NCBI RefSeq assembly: GCF_046299575.1
Contig: NZ_JBKBHX010000009.1
Coordinates: forward strand, 1 to 64,000
From: Thermaurantimonas sp046299575
Lineage (GTDB): Bacteria > Bacteroidota > Bacteroidia > Flavobacteriales > Schleiferiaceae
Reading direction: 5' to 3'
Length of the DNA stretch: 64,000 bases
Part shown: in pieces, positions 51,272 through 60,758 of the stretch
How positions within the stretch are numbered: position 1 is the stretch's first letter
Layout: each line of letters starts with the position of its first letter
Made by a program: the position numbers and the translations under genes
The notes under the pieces: generated by a model
Told to the model about the DNA's origin: nothing
The model's database searches: none
The model's input: the letters and a program-made list of their open reading frames with translations, nothing else

Positions 51272-53236
51272 GTGAATCGCCTTAAAAACGCTGCCAGCCC
51301 TTACCTACTTCAGCACGCACACAATCCGGTGGATTGGTATCCTTGGGGAGAAGAAGCATTTCATACAGCAAGAAATCAAAACAAATTGTTGGTCATCAGC
51401 ATCGGATATTCAGCCTGCCACTGGTGCCATGTTATGGAACGCGAGTGCTTTGAAGACCGAGAGGTAGCTCGCCTTATGAATAAACACTACATCTCCATAA
51501 AAGTGGATCGCGAAGAGCATCCGGATGTTGATCAAATCTACATGGATGCCCTTCAACTGATGACCGGCCGCGGAGGCTGGCCGCTGAACATCGTAGCCTT
51601 ACCTGACGGTCGGCCTGTTTGGGGCGTGACATATCTACCCAAGAAAAGTTGGATGAGTGCTCTAGAACAAATAGCTGAATTACAAAAGAATAATCCAAAT
51701 CAGCTACTGGAATATGCCGATAAATTGAGCCAAGGCATCAGCATTCTGCACAGTACACCCGATTTCAAAGGATTTCATAAACCCGAGCGATCTGAAATTG
51801 AAAAGGCACTCGAAAAGTATTTACAGCATCGCGATTTTGATACAGGCGGCTCCACCCGAGCTCCTAAGTTTATGATGCCTATGCAATTGCTTGATGTGCT
51901 TCGGCTTGGCGTATGGGCTGAGAATAAAAAAGCTATTGATTTTGTGCATCTTACGTTGCAACAAATGGCTCGACGTGGCATCTTTGACCAAACTGCAGGC
52001 GGATTTTACCGCTATTCGACTGATGCGGAGTGGAAAATTCCGCACTTCGAAAAAATGCTTTACGACAATGCATTGCTCATGGAGCTCTACGCTGAAGCCT
52101 TTAAACAATCGAGTAATCCAATGTATTTAGAAGTTCTTCAGAAAACATTTAATTGGTTAGAAAATGAAATGAGTAAAAAAGAGGGAGGCTATTACGCAGC
52201 TCTCGATGCCGATACTGATGGCGAGGAAGGCAAAACTTACACTTTTACGCCAAAAGAGATAGAAAAAATACTCGAGGGCCTACCAGCTGATTTTCTACGC
52301 GATGTGTATGCTCTGTATCCCAGCGAACAGTGGGAAGGACATTATGTACTGCACCAGAGAGAACCGCTTGAATCGTATGCCGAAAAACACCAATTTAGCT
52401 TGAACGAAGCTAAATTCTATCGCGATGAATTTATAAAAAGGGCAAATACTACAAGAGCTAAAAAACCTCGTCCGGGTGTAGATGACAAAGTGATTGCCTC
52501 CTGGAATCTGATGGTCGTTTGTGCTTTAGTATCCACCTATGAAGCTACTAGCGAAGGTCGTTGGCTTGAAAAAGCCATTGATTTGGCCGATTTTGTTCAA
52601 AAAATAATCGACCGACATGCACATTACTATAAAAATGGTCAATATCTATCGAGATGTTTGCTCGATGACCTCGCTCAGAACATCCGGGCATCTCTCCGCC
52701 TCTTTGCCGCTACAGGCGATGAAAGGTATCTAGAAAGGGCTGAAAAGTGTTTAAAACAAGTTTTTGAAGCCCATGAAACCCGGGACAGAATTCTCTTTTC
52801 CAATACGCCGGCACATGATAGTTTGCTATTTCAGCGGGCAGTGGAAACGGAAGACAACGTCATTCCATCGTCAAATGCCATTATGGCTGAAAATCTGATG
52901 TTGATGGGTCATTTTCTTGGAAAACCAGAGTACACCGAACGATCGATGGCCATGATCAATGCCCTACAACAGCGAGCTGCCGAGCATCCGGAGGCCTATT
53001 ACCATTGGTGGTATGTGTACCTCATGCACGCATCAGAATGGAAAATGTATGTAATAACCGGTCCATCGGCTCATATTAAGGCAATGGAATACAGGAAAAA
53101 ATTTCTTTCTGATGGAATTGTAATTTCTTCACAGAGGCCATCGGAGGTGGATGTTTTGAAGAATCGCTTTTCTTCAGAAGTTGATCGACTGTTTTTGTGC
53201 GAAGGTGAATCTTGCCGACCACCGGTACTTTTGTAA
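51272..53236 (+). CDS. SSP411-like thioredoxin-domain protein (YyaL/DUF255)
   Basis: A 654-aa protein. The N-terminal thioredoxin-like domain starts MNRLKNAASPYLLQHAHNPVDWYPWGEEAF and holds the motif SACHWCHVM (CxxC). A long (alpha/alpha)6-barrel-like region then resembles N-acylglucosamine 2-epimerase folds (PKFMMPMQLLDVLRL; RHDNALLMELY-like). The family occurs in bacteria and mammals (spermatogenesis-associated protein 20), and its reaction is unknown. The gene has 230 bp of AT-rich, gene-free sequence before it. Confidence 0.93.
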   Translation: MNRLKNAASPYLLQHAHNPVDWYPWGEEAFHTARNQNKLLVISIGYSACHWCHVMERECFEDREVARLMNKHYISIKVDREEHPDVDQIYMDALQLMTGRGGWPLNIVALPDGRPVWGVTYLPKKSWMSALEQIAELQKNNPNQLLEYADKLSQGISILHSTPDFKGFHKPERSEIEKALEKYLQHRDFDTGGSTRAPKFMMPMQLLDVLRLGVWAENKKAIDFVHLTLQQMARRGIFDQTAGGFYRYSTDAEWKIPHFEKMLYDNALLMELYAEAFKQSSNPMYLEVLQKTFNWLENEMSKKEGGYYAALDADTDGEEGKTYTFTPKEIEKILEGLPADFLRDVYALYPSEQWEGHYVLHQREPLESYAEKHQFSLNEAKFYRDEFIKRANTTRAKKPRPGVDDKVIASWNLMVVCALVSTYEATSEGRWLEKAIDLADFVQKIIDRHAHYYKNGQYLSRCLLDDLAQNIRASLRLFAATGDERYLERAEKCLKQVFEAHETRDRILFSNTPAHDSLLFQRAVETEDNVIPSSNAIMAENLMLMGHFLGKPEYTERSMAMINALQQRAAEHPEAYYHWWYVYLMHASEWKMYVITGPSAHIKAMEYRKKFLSDGIVISSQRPSEVDVLKNRFSSEVDRLFLCEGESCRPPVLL

Positions 53237-53287
53237 ATGTCATTAAATCTGTACGAGGAAATCTCGAATTTTAAATTGGGCTTAATA

Positions 53288-53863
53288 TCAAAGATAGTGA
53301 TTTTGACGTTGTGCTAATGTTGAATTTTGGTCTTTCCAAATAAATTCTTTATTCCAAATTCTTTGTTTTTCAATTGAATAGATTCTCGCCGGTGTAGGTA
53401 AGAGTGAAAACTTTATTCCTTTTTCCTCACAAAAAGACTGAATCGAAATAATTTGCTTTCGAATGTTGGGAATATCATGAAAACTTTTACGCGTAAAGAG
53501 CACTTGATCAATTGTTTTCAAATCACTGAGAAGCTCGGTTACGTTGTTCCATTCTATTACTTTGTTATCGATATAGGCGTCTTTAAAATTGCATTCGCAG
53601 TCAGAGGGTACAATTACCGATCGAATCAGGTCAATAAAACCTATATTCAATTGTTCTGAAAAGAATTTTTTTTCCTCAGACGGGGCATTTTTCAGCGAGG
53701 GCATTCCAAAAATTTCCGGTAAAAGCCGCCAAAAGTGATTCTGAGGGCGACTGTAATAGAAAGAAGCCGGGTTGCACGATGCTTCTGGGTTGAACGTACC
53801 CAAAAAGATCCATCGCACACCCGGCGGTAAAAAATCGCCAAACCTGTGTCTAACCACAGGCAT
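53288..53863 (-). CDS. Uracil-DNA glycosylase superfamily protein (HDG/family 6-like)
   Basis: A 191-aa protein. The N-terminal motif IFLGTFNPEAS is followed by YYSRPQNHFWRLLPEIFG, the pattern of UDG family 6 (hypoxanthine-DNA glycosylase) proteins. LLPTPARIYS near residue 155 corresponds to the second active-site loop. The usual catalytic Asn/Asp is not clearly identified, so activity is uncertain. It converges with the SSP411-like gene, 51 nt away. Confidence 0.75.
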   Translation of the reverse strand: MPVVRHRFGDFLPPGVRWIFLGTFNPEASCNPASFYYSRPQNHFWRLLPEIFGMPSLKNAPSEEKKFFSEQLNIGFIDLIRSVIVPSDCECNFKDAYIDNKVIEWNNVTELLSDLKTIDQVLFTRKSFHDIPNIRKQIISIQSFCEEKGIKFSLLPTPARIYSIEKQRIWNKEFIWKDQNSTLAQRQNHYL

Positions 53864-53868
53864 AGTTT

Positions 53869-54105
53869 CTATGTTATGGAGTTACGCACGCGCTGCGTAT
53901 ATGCTCTGATGGCTTCGGTTTCGCTCATTCCGGCCTGCATCTGTTCTTTGATCCAGATGGCAGCTAATACATGAGTGAGTTGTTCGCCCTCGTCTTCGCC
54001 ATCGATGGTTATATCTGGGGTGCGTTCTTCGTAGAGGTCTTGCTCGGCTTTTCGAAGAGCCTCAATATCATAGGGTAAAAGTTTTTTTATGGCTGGTATT
54101 TTCAT
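53869..54105 (-). CDS. Small conserved protein beside thioredoxin (DUF6952-like)
   Basis: A 78-aa acidic soluble protein (PAIKKLLPYDIEALRKAEQDLYEERTPDITIDGEDEGEQLTHVLAAIWI). Its start overlaps the thioredoxin-family stop by 4 nt. From memory such proteins accompany thioredoxin genes in Bacteroidota. Its role is unknown. Confidence 0.75.
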   Translation of the reverse strand: MKIPAIKKLLPYDIEALRKAEQDLYEERTPDITIDGEDEGEQLTHVLAAIWIKEQMQAGMSETEAIRAYTQRVRNSIT

Positions 54106-54425
54106 GCCTGTTGAAGTTTTTCAAGTAGTTTTCTCAAGTATTCTTCTTTGCCAGAGGCACTGCCCTCGATAAGTTGTCCATTTTTAAAAATAGCTAAAAA
54201 GGGCAAATTATCTACACCAGCTGCATGGCGAGCATCGGGGTTTTCTTCTGCATTTACATCCAGGAATACAATATCCTTATACTTTTCCTCGTCGCTCACA
54301 CGGCGATATTTTGGGGCAAACATCTTGCACGCGCCACACCAATCCGCGAAGTATTTAACGACTACTTTTTCGTTTTCAGAAAGTAATTGTTTAAACGATT
54401 GATCATTAGCTAAGATTACGGCCAT
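54102..54425 (-). CDS. Thioredoxin-family protein
   Basis: A 107-aa single thioredoxin fold. The active site is ADWCGACKMFAP (CxxC, with Gly-Ala in place of the usual Gly-Pro), and the cis-Pro lies in NLPFLAIF. It has no signal peptide and is cytoplasmic. It forms a two-gene unit with the small DUF6952-like gene. Confidence 0.9.
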   Translation of the reverse strand: MAVILANDQSFKQLLSENEKVVVKYFADWCGACKMFAPKYRRVSDEEKYKDIVFLDVNAEENPDARHAAGVDNLPFLAIFKNGQLIEGSASGKEEYLRKLLEKLQQA

Positions 54426-54502
54426 GTTTTCTCTTTTTGCGCAAAAATAGCAGGTTGAAAATATTGCATATTTAAATTGAATTTATTTTTTGATAATTAA
54501 AA

Positions 54503-57322
54503 TCAATTATTAAATTCTTGAATTTCACTTAGATATTGATTTTCAATGGTGTGGATGTCGAGCATTTCTTCTATCAAACCAATGACGATGGCTCGGTAGG
54601 TCTCTAAATCTTCAGAATTAAAAGTAAAACTGTCTAAATCGTCCAAAGAATACCGTCCTTTGGTTTTTGCTTTAAACAAAAATTTCTCTTGCTCTTTCTT
54701 GTATTTTATAAAATGGAGTGCAGCCGAGTAAGTACTTCCTTCTTTACCTAAAGAATCAGCTACCATCAACATGTAACACAAGAGTTGAAGTGGCTTCCCT
54801 GCTTTTAATCGCTTTTTTTTGTCAAAAAAGTCAATGTTTTCAAGATCAAAATGTTTGCTTTGGGTAGTCGATCCGGTTTTATAATCAATAATGTGAAAGT
54901 GATTGCCGTCTCTTTCGAGTCGATCTAAAGTTCCGTACAATTTTATTTCACCAAGGTTTGGCACGTTTAAAGTAGTTTCAAATGATTTTTCTAAATGCAC
55001 AATGGATAGACTCCTTGTGTTTCGAGGATGATCGTTAAGTCTGTTGTTATCAATTTGTAATTGATTTAAAATCATTTGTTTGATGAGAAATTTTTCGAGA
55101 AAATTTCTGCCTGTATTCCAATCAGCATTAGGTAGCTCACGGTGAAGTTCTTCATCGAGTATCTGGTCCACTTGGGCTTCTAAAGCTTTTAATGCTTCAA
55201 CACTCGGGAATGTGGAATTTAGAAAGGGTTCATACAGGCGCTTCAATGTATTGTGTACAGCGACACCTTTGATTCGGGCGTCGGCCTGCTCTGTTACCTC
55301 TTCATCTACATCCTGAATGCCGAGCATGTACTTAGTGTAGAAATCCCTTGGACGCTCTATATAATTAGCCAAATGTGTTGGAGAAATTCCTTTTGATTTG
55401 AGCCTTTCTGACAAATCACGTGCAAAGGCTTCATCTTTTTTTAGATGAAATTCTAACGAGTACTTGTCAATTTTCGGAGTAAGGGTATGTGAAATGTAGT
55501 TGAATTGAACATTTTTATTTTCAGCAGCAAGCTCCCATTCGATTTGAAAAATGAAACGGGATGGTATTGCTTCTTCGTTTCCAATGGCTGGTGCGTAGGA
55601 GATCAGATGAATCTCTTTGGCATTTCTAATCAGTTGATAGAAGTGATAGGAATAAATAGCCAACTGATGGCGATGCTCCGGCAATCCGTGAGCTACAGCA
55701 ATATCGTAGGGTATGATTGACTGATGAAATGTAGATTTTGGCAAAATACCATCGTTGGCCGAGAGGATGATGACTGTATCGAAATCGAGCAATCGCGTTT
55801 CAAGCATTCCCATGATTTGGAGACCTTGAATAGGCTCTCCGCGTAAATTAATGCCGTAGTTTCGAGCAATATCCTCTACGAAAAGCACCAAATCTTGGAG
55901 CTTTAAAAAGTCGTCAGGCCAAGCAGCCGTTACATCTTTCAGTTCGGCAAGCACTTCGCGCATCATGTACAACTGCTCTTTTTCGAGTATATCACGCTCG
56001 GGCGATTTTCTTATCCCCAATTCGAGTAGCGCTTGTGTCGCATCGATGAGTTGTTGTGGTGTTTTTGCGGGTGTAAAGAGAAAATGATCGCTATCGAAAA
56101 GGATTTGGTTAATCTTTTTGTAATCGACAAAAATTAAATTGTAGTTGATGATTTCTTGTAAAAGTTTTTTTATGCGTTCAGGATCAAAAAAGGAATATGC
56201 TAAGGCATTTGATAATATTTCTTTCAGCTGTCGATGATAATATGTACCCCACGATTCACTGCGGCTCGCATATTCCACTGATTTAATGAAGGATATTATC
56301 CATTGATAAACCGGTAGCTGTTCTAATGGAAGTTGCATGGTCACATTGATGCCATCAGGCACTACCGGCAGATTATGCAGTATGGGAAAGAGCATGTTTT
56401 CATCGGGCAGTACAACGGCTACGCGCTTAAAATCTGCATTGCCGTATTCTTTGAGTTGCTCTATCACTTGAGCGATAATTTGTGTTTGTTGTATTCGACC
56501 AGCCACGCGGTGGTGAGTAATTCTTTTTTGCTGTGTCAAAAGGTCATTTGTGAACCTACTTTTTTGTGACAGAAGGTCCATTTCTCGCCATTTTCGGTAA
56601 AATGTACCGGCTTCATGATTTTGAAAATGGGTACAGTAATATTCGTCATAATCGCAAATAAATTCAGCCTTTCCCGATAGTGCCAAAGTATTTATCACCT
56701 CAAATTCAGCTTTTGTAAGTGCATTAAAACCGATAAAGTACACCTTGTGGCCCGGTAAAGGGTATTTACCTACATTCTCAGCTGCCCTTCTATACACAAG
56801 GCCTCGAGAGCTGTATTTTTTCTGTTTAAGTTGAACTAGGAATTCATTGTAAAGCTCAGGAAGTGATTCGTAAAATTTTTCAAATTTTTTCTCGATTTCG
56901 CCTTTTTCCCGATCTTTTTGCAGCTGCCACTGCTCAAGTAATTTGGCACGAGCTGTATTAGTAAGTATCGATTTGGGTTCAATCAGTTGTTCGTCCAGTG
57001 CATTGAAATCGTTGAGTATGATGGGTCCCCACGACAGGAACTCACTCAGTGTGCCGCAGCGCTCAGGTATTTGTTTACGAGCAACCTCTATTAAGGCGAG
57101 CAGCAATTTTGAGTATTCCGTAGGCTCTTGTTGGGCAATACGTGTCATGAACTGGTCCATCGTAAGTACATCAGGGGCTAAGCTGACCGATTCTGAACAA
57201 TCAGCTAAATACTTTAAAAAGAATATGCACGACCGCTGTGAAGGCAATACCACAGCGACGTCGTGCAGGTGATTTTTATGCTCTTGAAAAATTTGATTAG
57301 CTATCGAACGTAAAAAACTCAT
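54503..57322 (-). CDS. AddB-like protein with C-terminal PD-(D/E)XK nuclease domain
   Basis: A 939-aa protein. The N-terminal region resembles the inactivated helicase half of AddB (VVLPSQRSCIFFLKYLAD; LLGP-like lacking a true Walker A). A RecB-type nuclease module follows near the C-terminus, with KLYGTLDRLERDG and HIIDYKTGS (D...DYK). It probably processes DNA ends with an AddA/RecB-like helicase encoded elsewhere. The aldo/keto reductase lies 9 nt upstream. Confidence 0.85.
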   Translation of the reverse strand: MSFLRSIANQIFQEHKNHLHDVAVVLPSQRSCIFFLKYLADCSESVSLAPDVLTMDQFMTRIAQQEPTEYSKLLLALIEVARKQIPERCGTLSEFLSWGPIILNDFNALDEQLIEPKSILTNTARAKLLEQWQLQKDREKGEIEKKFEKFYESLPELYNEFLVQLKQKKYSSRGLVYRRAAENVGKYPLPGHKVYFIGFNALTKAEFEVINTLALSGKAEFICDYDEYYCTHFQNHEAGTFYRKWREMDLLSQKSRFTNDLLTQQKRITHHRVAGRIQQTQIIAQVIEQLKEYGNADFKRVAVVLPDENMLFPILHNLPVVPDGINVTMQLPLEQLPVYQWIISFIKSVEYASRSESWGTYYHRQLKEILSNALAYSFFDPERIKKLLQEIINYNLIFVDYKKINQILFDSDHFLFTPAKTPQQLIDATQALLELGIRKSPERDILEKEQLYMMREVLAELKDVTAAWPDDFLKLQDLVLFVEDIARNYGINLRGEPIQGLQIMGMLETRLLDFDTVIILSANDGILPKSTFHQSIIPYDIAVAHGLPEHRHQLAIYSYHFYQLIRNAKEIHLISYAPAIGNEEAIPSRFIFQIEWELAAENKNVQFNYISHTLTPKIDKYSLEFHLKKDEAFARDLSERLKSKGISPTHLANYIERPRDFYTKYMLGIQDVDEEVTEQADARIKGVAVHNTLKRLYEPFLNSTFPSVEALKALEAQVDQILDEELHRELPNADWNTGRNFLEKFLIKQMILNQLQIDNNRLNDHPRNTRSLSIVHLEKSFETTLNVPNLGEIKLYGTLDRLERDGNHFHIIDYKTGSTTQSKHFDLENIDFFDKKKRLKAGKPLQLLCYMLMVADSLGKEGSTYSAALHFIKYKKEQEKFLFKAKTKGRYSLDDLDSFTFNSEDLETYRAIVIGLIEEMLDIHTIENQYLSEIQEFNN

Positions 57323-57331
57323 TGCCGATCA

Positions 57332-58315
57332 TCAGAAGGGTGGATGCTGAGGCTTGTTGTTCAGTATAGTTTCAATGCGATCCAACACTTCGCCAGTTAG
57401 CAGGGGCACAACTTCAAGGGCTGTTAAGTTGTGCTTAAGTTGCCCGGGCTTACTGGCCCCCAAAAGCACGGTGCTTACATTCTGATTTTTCAAACACCAC
57501 GCGATGGCCAGCCTTGTTACATCGGTGCCGATTTCTTTGGCAAATTCCATTAACTGAGCTACTTTTTTCAGATTTTCCTCAACCAGATTTCGCTCGGCAA
57601 GCCAGGCGAGTTCATCGCGTTTGAGTCGATAATCGTCTGATATTCCATTATTGTATTTTCCGGTTAGCAAGCCACTGGCCAGAGGCGACCAAATAGTGAG
57701 TCCTAAGCCTACAGTTTTATAAATCTGCGCAAATTCGACTTCGACCTTATGGCGATGAAACATGTTGTATTGAGGTTGCTCTACCACAGGGCCGATAAGA
57801 TTGTATCGGGCAGCGATCATGTGCGCCTCCATGATTTCTTGAGCACTCCATTCGCTGGTGCCCCAATAGAGTACTTTTCCTGCCATGATGAGCTGGTGCA
57901 TACTCCAGACAGTCTCTTCGATGGGCGTTGATTTATCAGGTCGATGACAGAAGTAGAGATCTAAGTAATCCACTTGCAGCCGCCTCAAGGCAGCATCACA
58001 GGCCTCGCGGATGTGCTTGCGGTGCAGGCCTCGCTGGGTGGGCTGCTTCCCCCCTGCCCCAAAAAAGACCTTGCTCGATATGGTGTAGGTGTCTCTTGAC
58101 CAGCCAGTTTCCTTCAAAATGCGACCCATTACCTCTTCAGATCGTCCATGGGCGTATACTTCTGCATTGTCGAAGAAATTAACTCCGGCATCATAAGCAA
58201 TTACCATGAGCTCTCTGGCAGTGTCGTAACCAATTTGATTGCCGAAGGTGATCCATGTACCGAAAGAAAGTCTGCTCACAGGCAGACCTGATTTACCTAA
58301 TTTACTGTATTCCAT
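57332..58315 (-). CDS. Aldo/keto reductase (KCNAB/Kv-beta-like)
   Basis: A 327-aa NADPH-dependent TIM-barrel reductase. The catalytic tetrad is present: Asp and Tyr in FFDNAEVYAHGRSE, Lys in ISSKVFF, and His in YFCHRPDKS. The start YSKLGKSGLPVSRLSFGTW and WSPLASGLLTGKYN match the beta-subunit-like AKR6 group. The substrate is unknown. Confidence 0.93.
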   Translation of the reverse strand: MEYSKLGKSGLPVSRLSFGTWITFGNQIGYDTARELMVIAYDAGVNFFDNAEVYAHGRSEEVMGRILKETGWSRDTYTISSKVFFGAGGKQPTQRGLHRKHIREACDAALRRLQVDYLDLYFCHRPDKSTPIEETVWSMHQLIMAGKVLYWGTSEWSAQEIMEAHMIAARYNLIGPVVEQPQYNMFHRHKVEVEFAQIYKTVGLGLTIWSPLASGLLTGKYNNGISDDYRLKRDELAWLAERNLVEENLKKVAQLMEFAKEIGTDVTRLAIAWCLKNQNVSTVLLGASKPGQLKHNLTALEVVPLLTGEVLDRIETILNNKPQHPPF

Positions 58316-58432
58316 TCTTTAAAATTCCTTTATGATTCTCGATAAAGGTAATACACCTTACGAAGGTTCATACAAATCATTTAAAAGTACAAAGAAGAAA
58401 AAGTGCTTAAAAAGACAAAAAATGAAGTCGGC

Positions 58433-59233
58433 TCACTTTTTTCGCCTGAACTTCAATAGATATACTACTACCAAAATCAAGATGACAAATGGCCAAAGAT
58501 GTACGATGCCGATTAAAAACCTCAGAAAGTTGTCCCATCCTTCGTAAATGCCGTCTCCGACCTTTTTAAAAAATTCTAATTCGCGCCTTGATTCTTGATA
58601 CAGACTAATATTTAAGGAACTGTAAGCCAGTTGATTATCATAATTTTTTATCATTTGCTCATATTGCTCGATTTCGTAACGCACTTCGTTTAGCTTTGCC
58701 TCTATTTCCAGAATTTCAGAAACAGTTTTTGCCTGTTTGAGCAATTCTCGATAACGGTTTTCAAGCTCTTTTTTCGTTTGTATGCGAGCTTCGGTGTCGC
58801 GATAGTGCTTGGTGATGTCTTCAATGCGGATGTTGCGCGACTCGGGGCGTCCAAAAACTCCTTCTAGAGTATCAACAAAAGCATCGAAATGCTTTGAGGG
58901 AATTTTGCAATCGATGTAGAGGTTTATGGAATTGTCGTAACGATCAGTACTTTCGTTTTGAACAATCCCTTTAAACTTTTCAATCAATTTAAACAATACC
59001 TTTCTTGATGTTTGAAAATCGTTTGTCTTAAATCGGATTGATCCATTTTTAATGAGCAATCTTTCTGAAAAAAATTCTTGATCGCTATTCAATACATTTT
59101 CATTAGGATGACCCGCAAGGTCACGAGACTCCGCCATTTCAGCTGACGACATGGACGCATCATACGAGTCATTCTCTTGATTACATGAAAGAAAGAAAAA
59201 AGCAACTAACGCAAGAAGCAAATTTGTTTTCAT
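58433..59233 (-). CDS. DUF4349 lipoprotein with coiled coil and C-terminal membrane helix
   Basis: A 266-aa protein. The lipoprotein signal ends at FFLSC (Cys ~17). A DUF4349 domain (residues ~60-235) contains a coiled coil (EARIQTKKELENRYRELLKQAKTVSEILEIEAKLNEVRYEIEQYE). One C-terminal transmembrane helix (IVHLWPFVILILVVVYLL) is followed by a basic tail. It is probably tethered to the envelope at both ends; the function is unknown. Confidence 0.85.
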   Translation of the reverse strand: MKTNLLLALVAFFFLSCNQENDSYDASMSSAEMAESRDLAGHPNENVLNSDQEFFSERLLIKNGSIRFKTNDFQTSRKVLFKLIEKFKGIVQNESTDRYDNSINLYIDCKIPSKHFDAFVDTLEGVFGRPESRNIRIEDITKHYRDTEARIQTKKELENRYRELLKQAKTVSEILEIEAKLNEVRYEIEQYEQMIKNYDNQLAYSSLNISLYQESRRELEFFKKVGDGIYEGWDNFLRFLIGIVHLWPFVILILVVVYLLKFRRKK

Positions 59234-59335
59234 AAAGAGAGAATTTTAATCAAAAGTACTCGTAATGAGAAATTGAGCTTTAGTGTATATGCATGAAATG
59301 ATACCAAATAGCGCCAAGTCTTTTGACTTTTGACA

Positions 59336-60250
59336 TTAAAACTTTCTGCGAACGGGTGGTGGAACCGTCGGAATTTCGTCTTTGATACCTGTATCAAATT
59401 TTATTTGCTCTTTAAGGTGCCAATGGCCGTTGTTCCAATATAGTCCATCGTACGAAAAATCTGGTCCATATACAGCAAAAAGACCTTTTTTAGACGCATC
59501 GGGTGGCGCCAGGTGGTCCATGATTATCATCTTCTCCTTTTCATTATAGCGAAGCGTAGCTGATACACTGGCCGAGTAATCGTAAAACAGCCGAAATGGT
59601 TTTTTCATATATCGCCGATCTGCAAAATCTTGAATATAAAATATTTGTGCACCAAAAGTTACATTTTTAGGGCTTTTAATCAACAACGCATCTACCACTT
59701 TGCGCTGTACAGATTTGCCTTGTGGCCGATATCCGAGCAAGGTATAAAACGTTTGATTTCCATGTTTTACGTCAATGATCTGATAATATAGAGCTCCATA
59801 CCAACGGGCAGGATTAAGTGCAGTGTACTCGGGCTGAGGTATTTCAGATGCCTTATCTACAAGGGTATACAAATAAATTCGATTGTTTTTGTCTTTAATC
59901 TGCAGAATACCGTAAAATTCGTATGTATTGGGTTCGGTTTGAGGCAATAACCAGGTAAATACATTCACAAGCTTATCATTTGACTGTAGGCGGCTTAGGT
60001 TTTTTACCTGTTCGAATGGGTAATTAAAACTTTCCGGTTGACAAAGTAGTTCGTACAACAATTTGGAGAATTCATCAGAAGCCTGCTTTCTGGCGTTATA
60101 TTCTTCTGCTTTTAGAATCTTTGAACCCAAATCTGCCAAAGTACTTTCTGCTTCGCGCAGCGATTGAGATCGAATAGGATTAACATAAATACTGACGAAG
60201 CTGAAAATGCATAGTAAATAAAAAAATTTTTTTTGATGGCTTGATTGCAT
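59336..60250 (-). CDS. Secreted protein of unknown function
   Basis: A 304-aa protein with a signal peptide (FFYLLCIFSFVSIYVNPIRSQ) and a beta-rich remainder (YEFYGILQIKDKNNRIYLYTLVD; FTYDGLYWNNGHWHLKEQIKF). No family is recognised. The pattern of a short helical start followed by a Trp-rich beta segment is common in Bacteroidota secreted proteins. Confidence 0.7.
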   Translation of the reverse strand: MQSSHQKKFFYLLCIFSFVSIYVNPIRSQSLREAESTLADLGSKILKAEEYNARKQASDEFSKLLYELLCQPESFNYPFEQVKNLSRLQSNDKLVNVFTWLLPQTEPNTYEFYGILQIKDKNNRIYLYTLVDKASEIPQPEYTALNPARWYGALYYQIIDVKHGNQTFYTLLGYRPQGKSVQRKVVDALLIKSPKNVTFGAQIFYIQDFADRRYMKKPFRLFYDYSASVSATLRYNEKEKMIIMDHLAPPDASKKGLFAVYGPDFSYDGLYWNNGHWHLKEQIKFDTGIKDEIPTVPPPVRRKF

Positions 60251-60296
60251 GACGACGTAGTCCTCAATTAAAAATAAATTTCAATCAAATAAAAAA

Positions 60297-60330
60297 CCCT
60301 TCTGAAACAATTTTATTGCAAACAGAAGGG
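60297..60330 (-). terminator. Rho-independent terminator after the ferredoxin gene
   Basis: CCCTTCTG (60297-60304) pairs with CAGAAGGG (60323-60330). On the minus strand the stem is followed by TTTTTTATTTG, 22 nt beyond the stop. Confidence 0.85.
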
Positions 60331-60351
60331 AAAAGATGTAATGCTCAATTT

Positions 60352-60699
60352 CTAAAGATGTAAGAAATCCTTTTTAGCCAACAGCTCTTCGCGAGTTTCT
60401 ACGTGATTTTCATCAGGTACACAACAATCTACGGGACATACGGCAGCACATTGAGGCTCATCGTGAAAGCCAACACATTCAGTACATTTATCAGTAACGA
60501 TATAATATACATCGTAGCTTAGAGGCTCCTGGGGCTCATCGGCATCGTAGGTAATGCCTGACTTTGGAGTTACCTTACCTTTCAACGAGGTGCCATCCGA
60601 AAATCTCCATTCCCTGCCGCCTTCATAAATTGCATTGTTAGGACATTCTGGCTCACAAGCCCCGCAGTTTATACACTCTTCTGTAATTTTAATAGCCAT
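60352..60699 (-). CDS. 4Fe-4S dicluster ferredoxin
   Basis: A 115-aa cytoplasmic electron carrier. Cluster 1 ligands are in CINCGACEPECPN and cluster 2 ligands in CTECVGFHDEPQCAAVCPVDCC. The ~40-residue insert between them (residues ~25-65) is typical of YfhL-like ferredoxins of Bacteroidota. It is divergent from a LuxC-like acyl-CoA reductase with a shared palindromic promoter region. Confidence 0.95.
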   Translation of the reverse strand: MAIKITEECINCGACEPECPNNAIYEGGREWRFSDGTSLKGKVTPKSGITYDADEPQEPLSYDVYYIVTDKCTECVGFHDEPQCAAVCPVDCCVPDENHVETREELLAKKDFLHL

Positions 60700-60721
60700 A
60701 GAATCGTACGATTTTCAAAAT

Positions 60722-60739
60722 TTACCTTTGCAAAGGTAA
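60722..60739. promoter_or_regulatory. 18-bp perfect palindrome with back-to-back -7 elements
   Basis: TTACCTTTGCAAAGGTAA lies midway between the divergent ferredoxin (60699) and acyl-CoA reductase (60759) genes. Each strand carries TACCTTTG, an exact TAnnTTTG -7 element (60723-60730 on +, 60738-60731 on -). The -33 positions are weak on both sides. Both promoters could not be occupied at once. Confidence 0.6.
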
Positions 60740-60758
60740 TCACTCACCGCCTCTAAAA

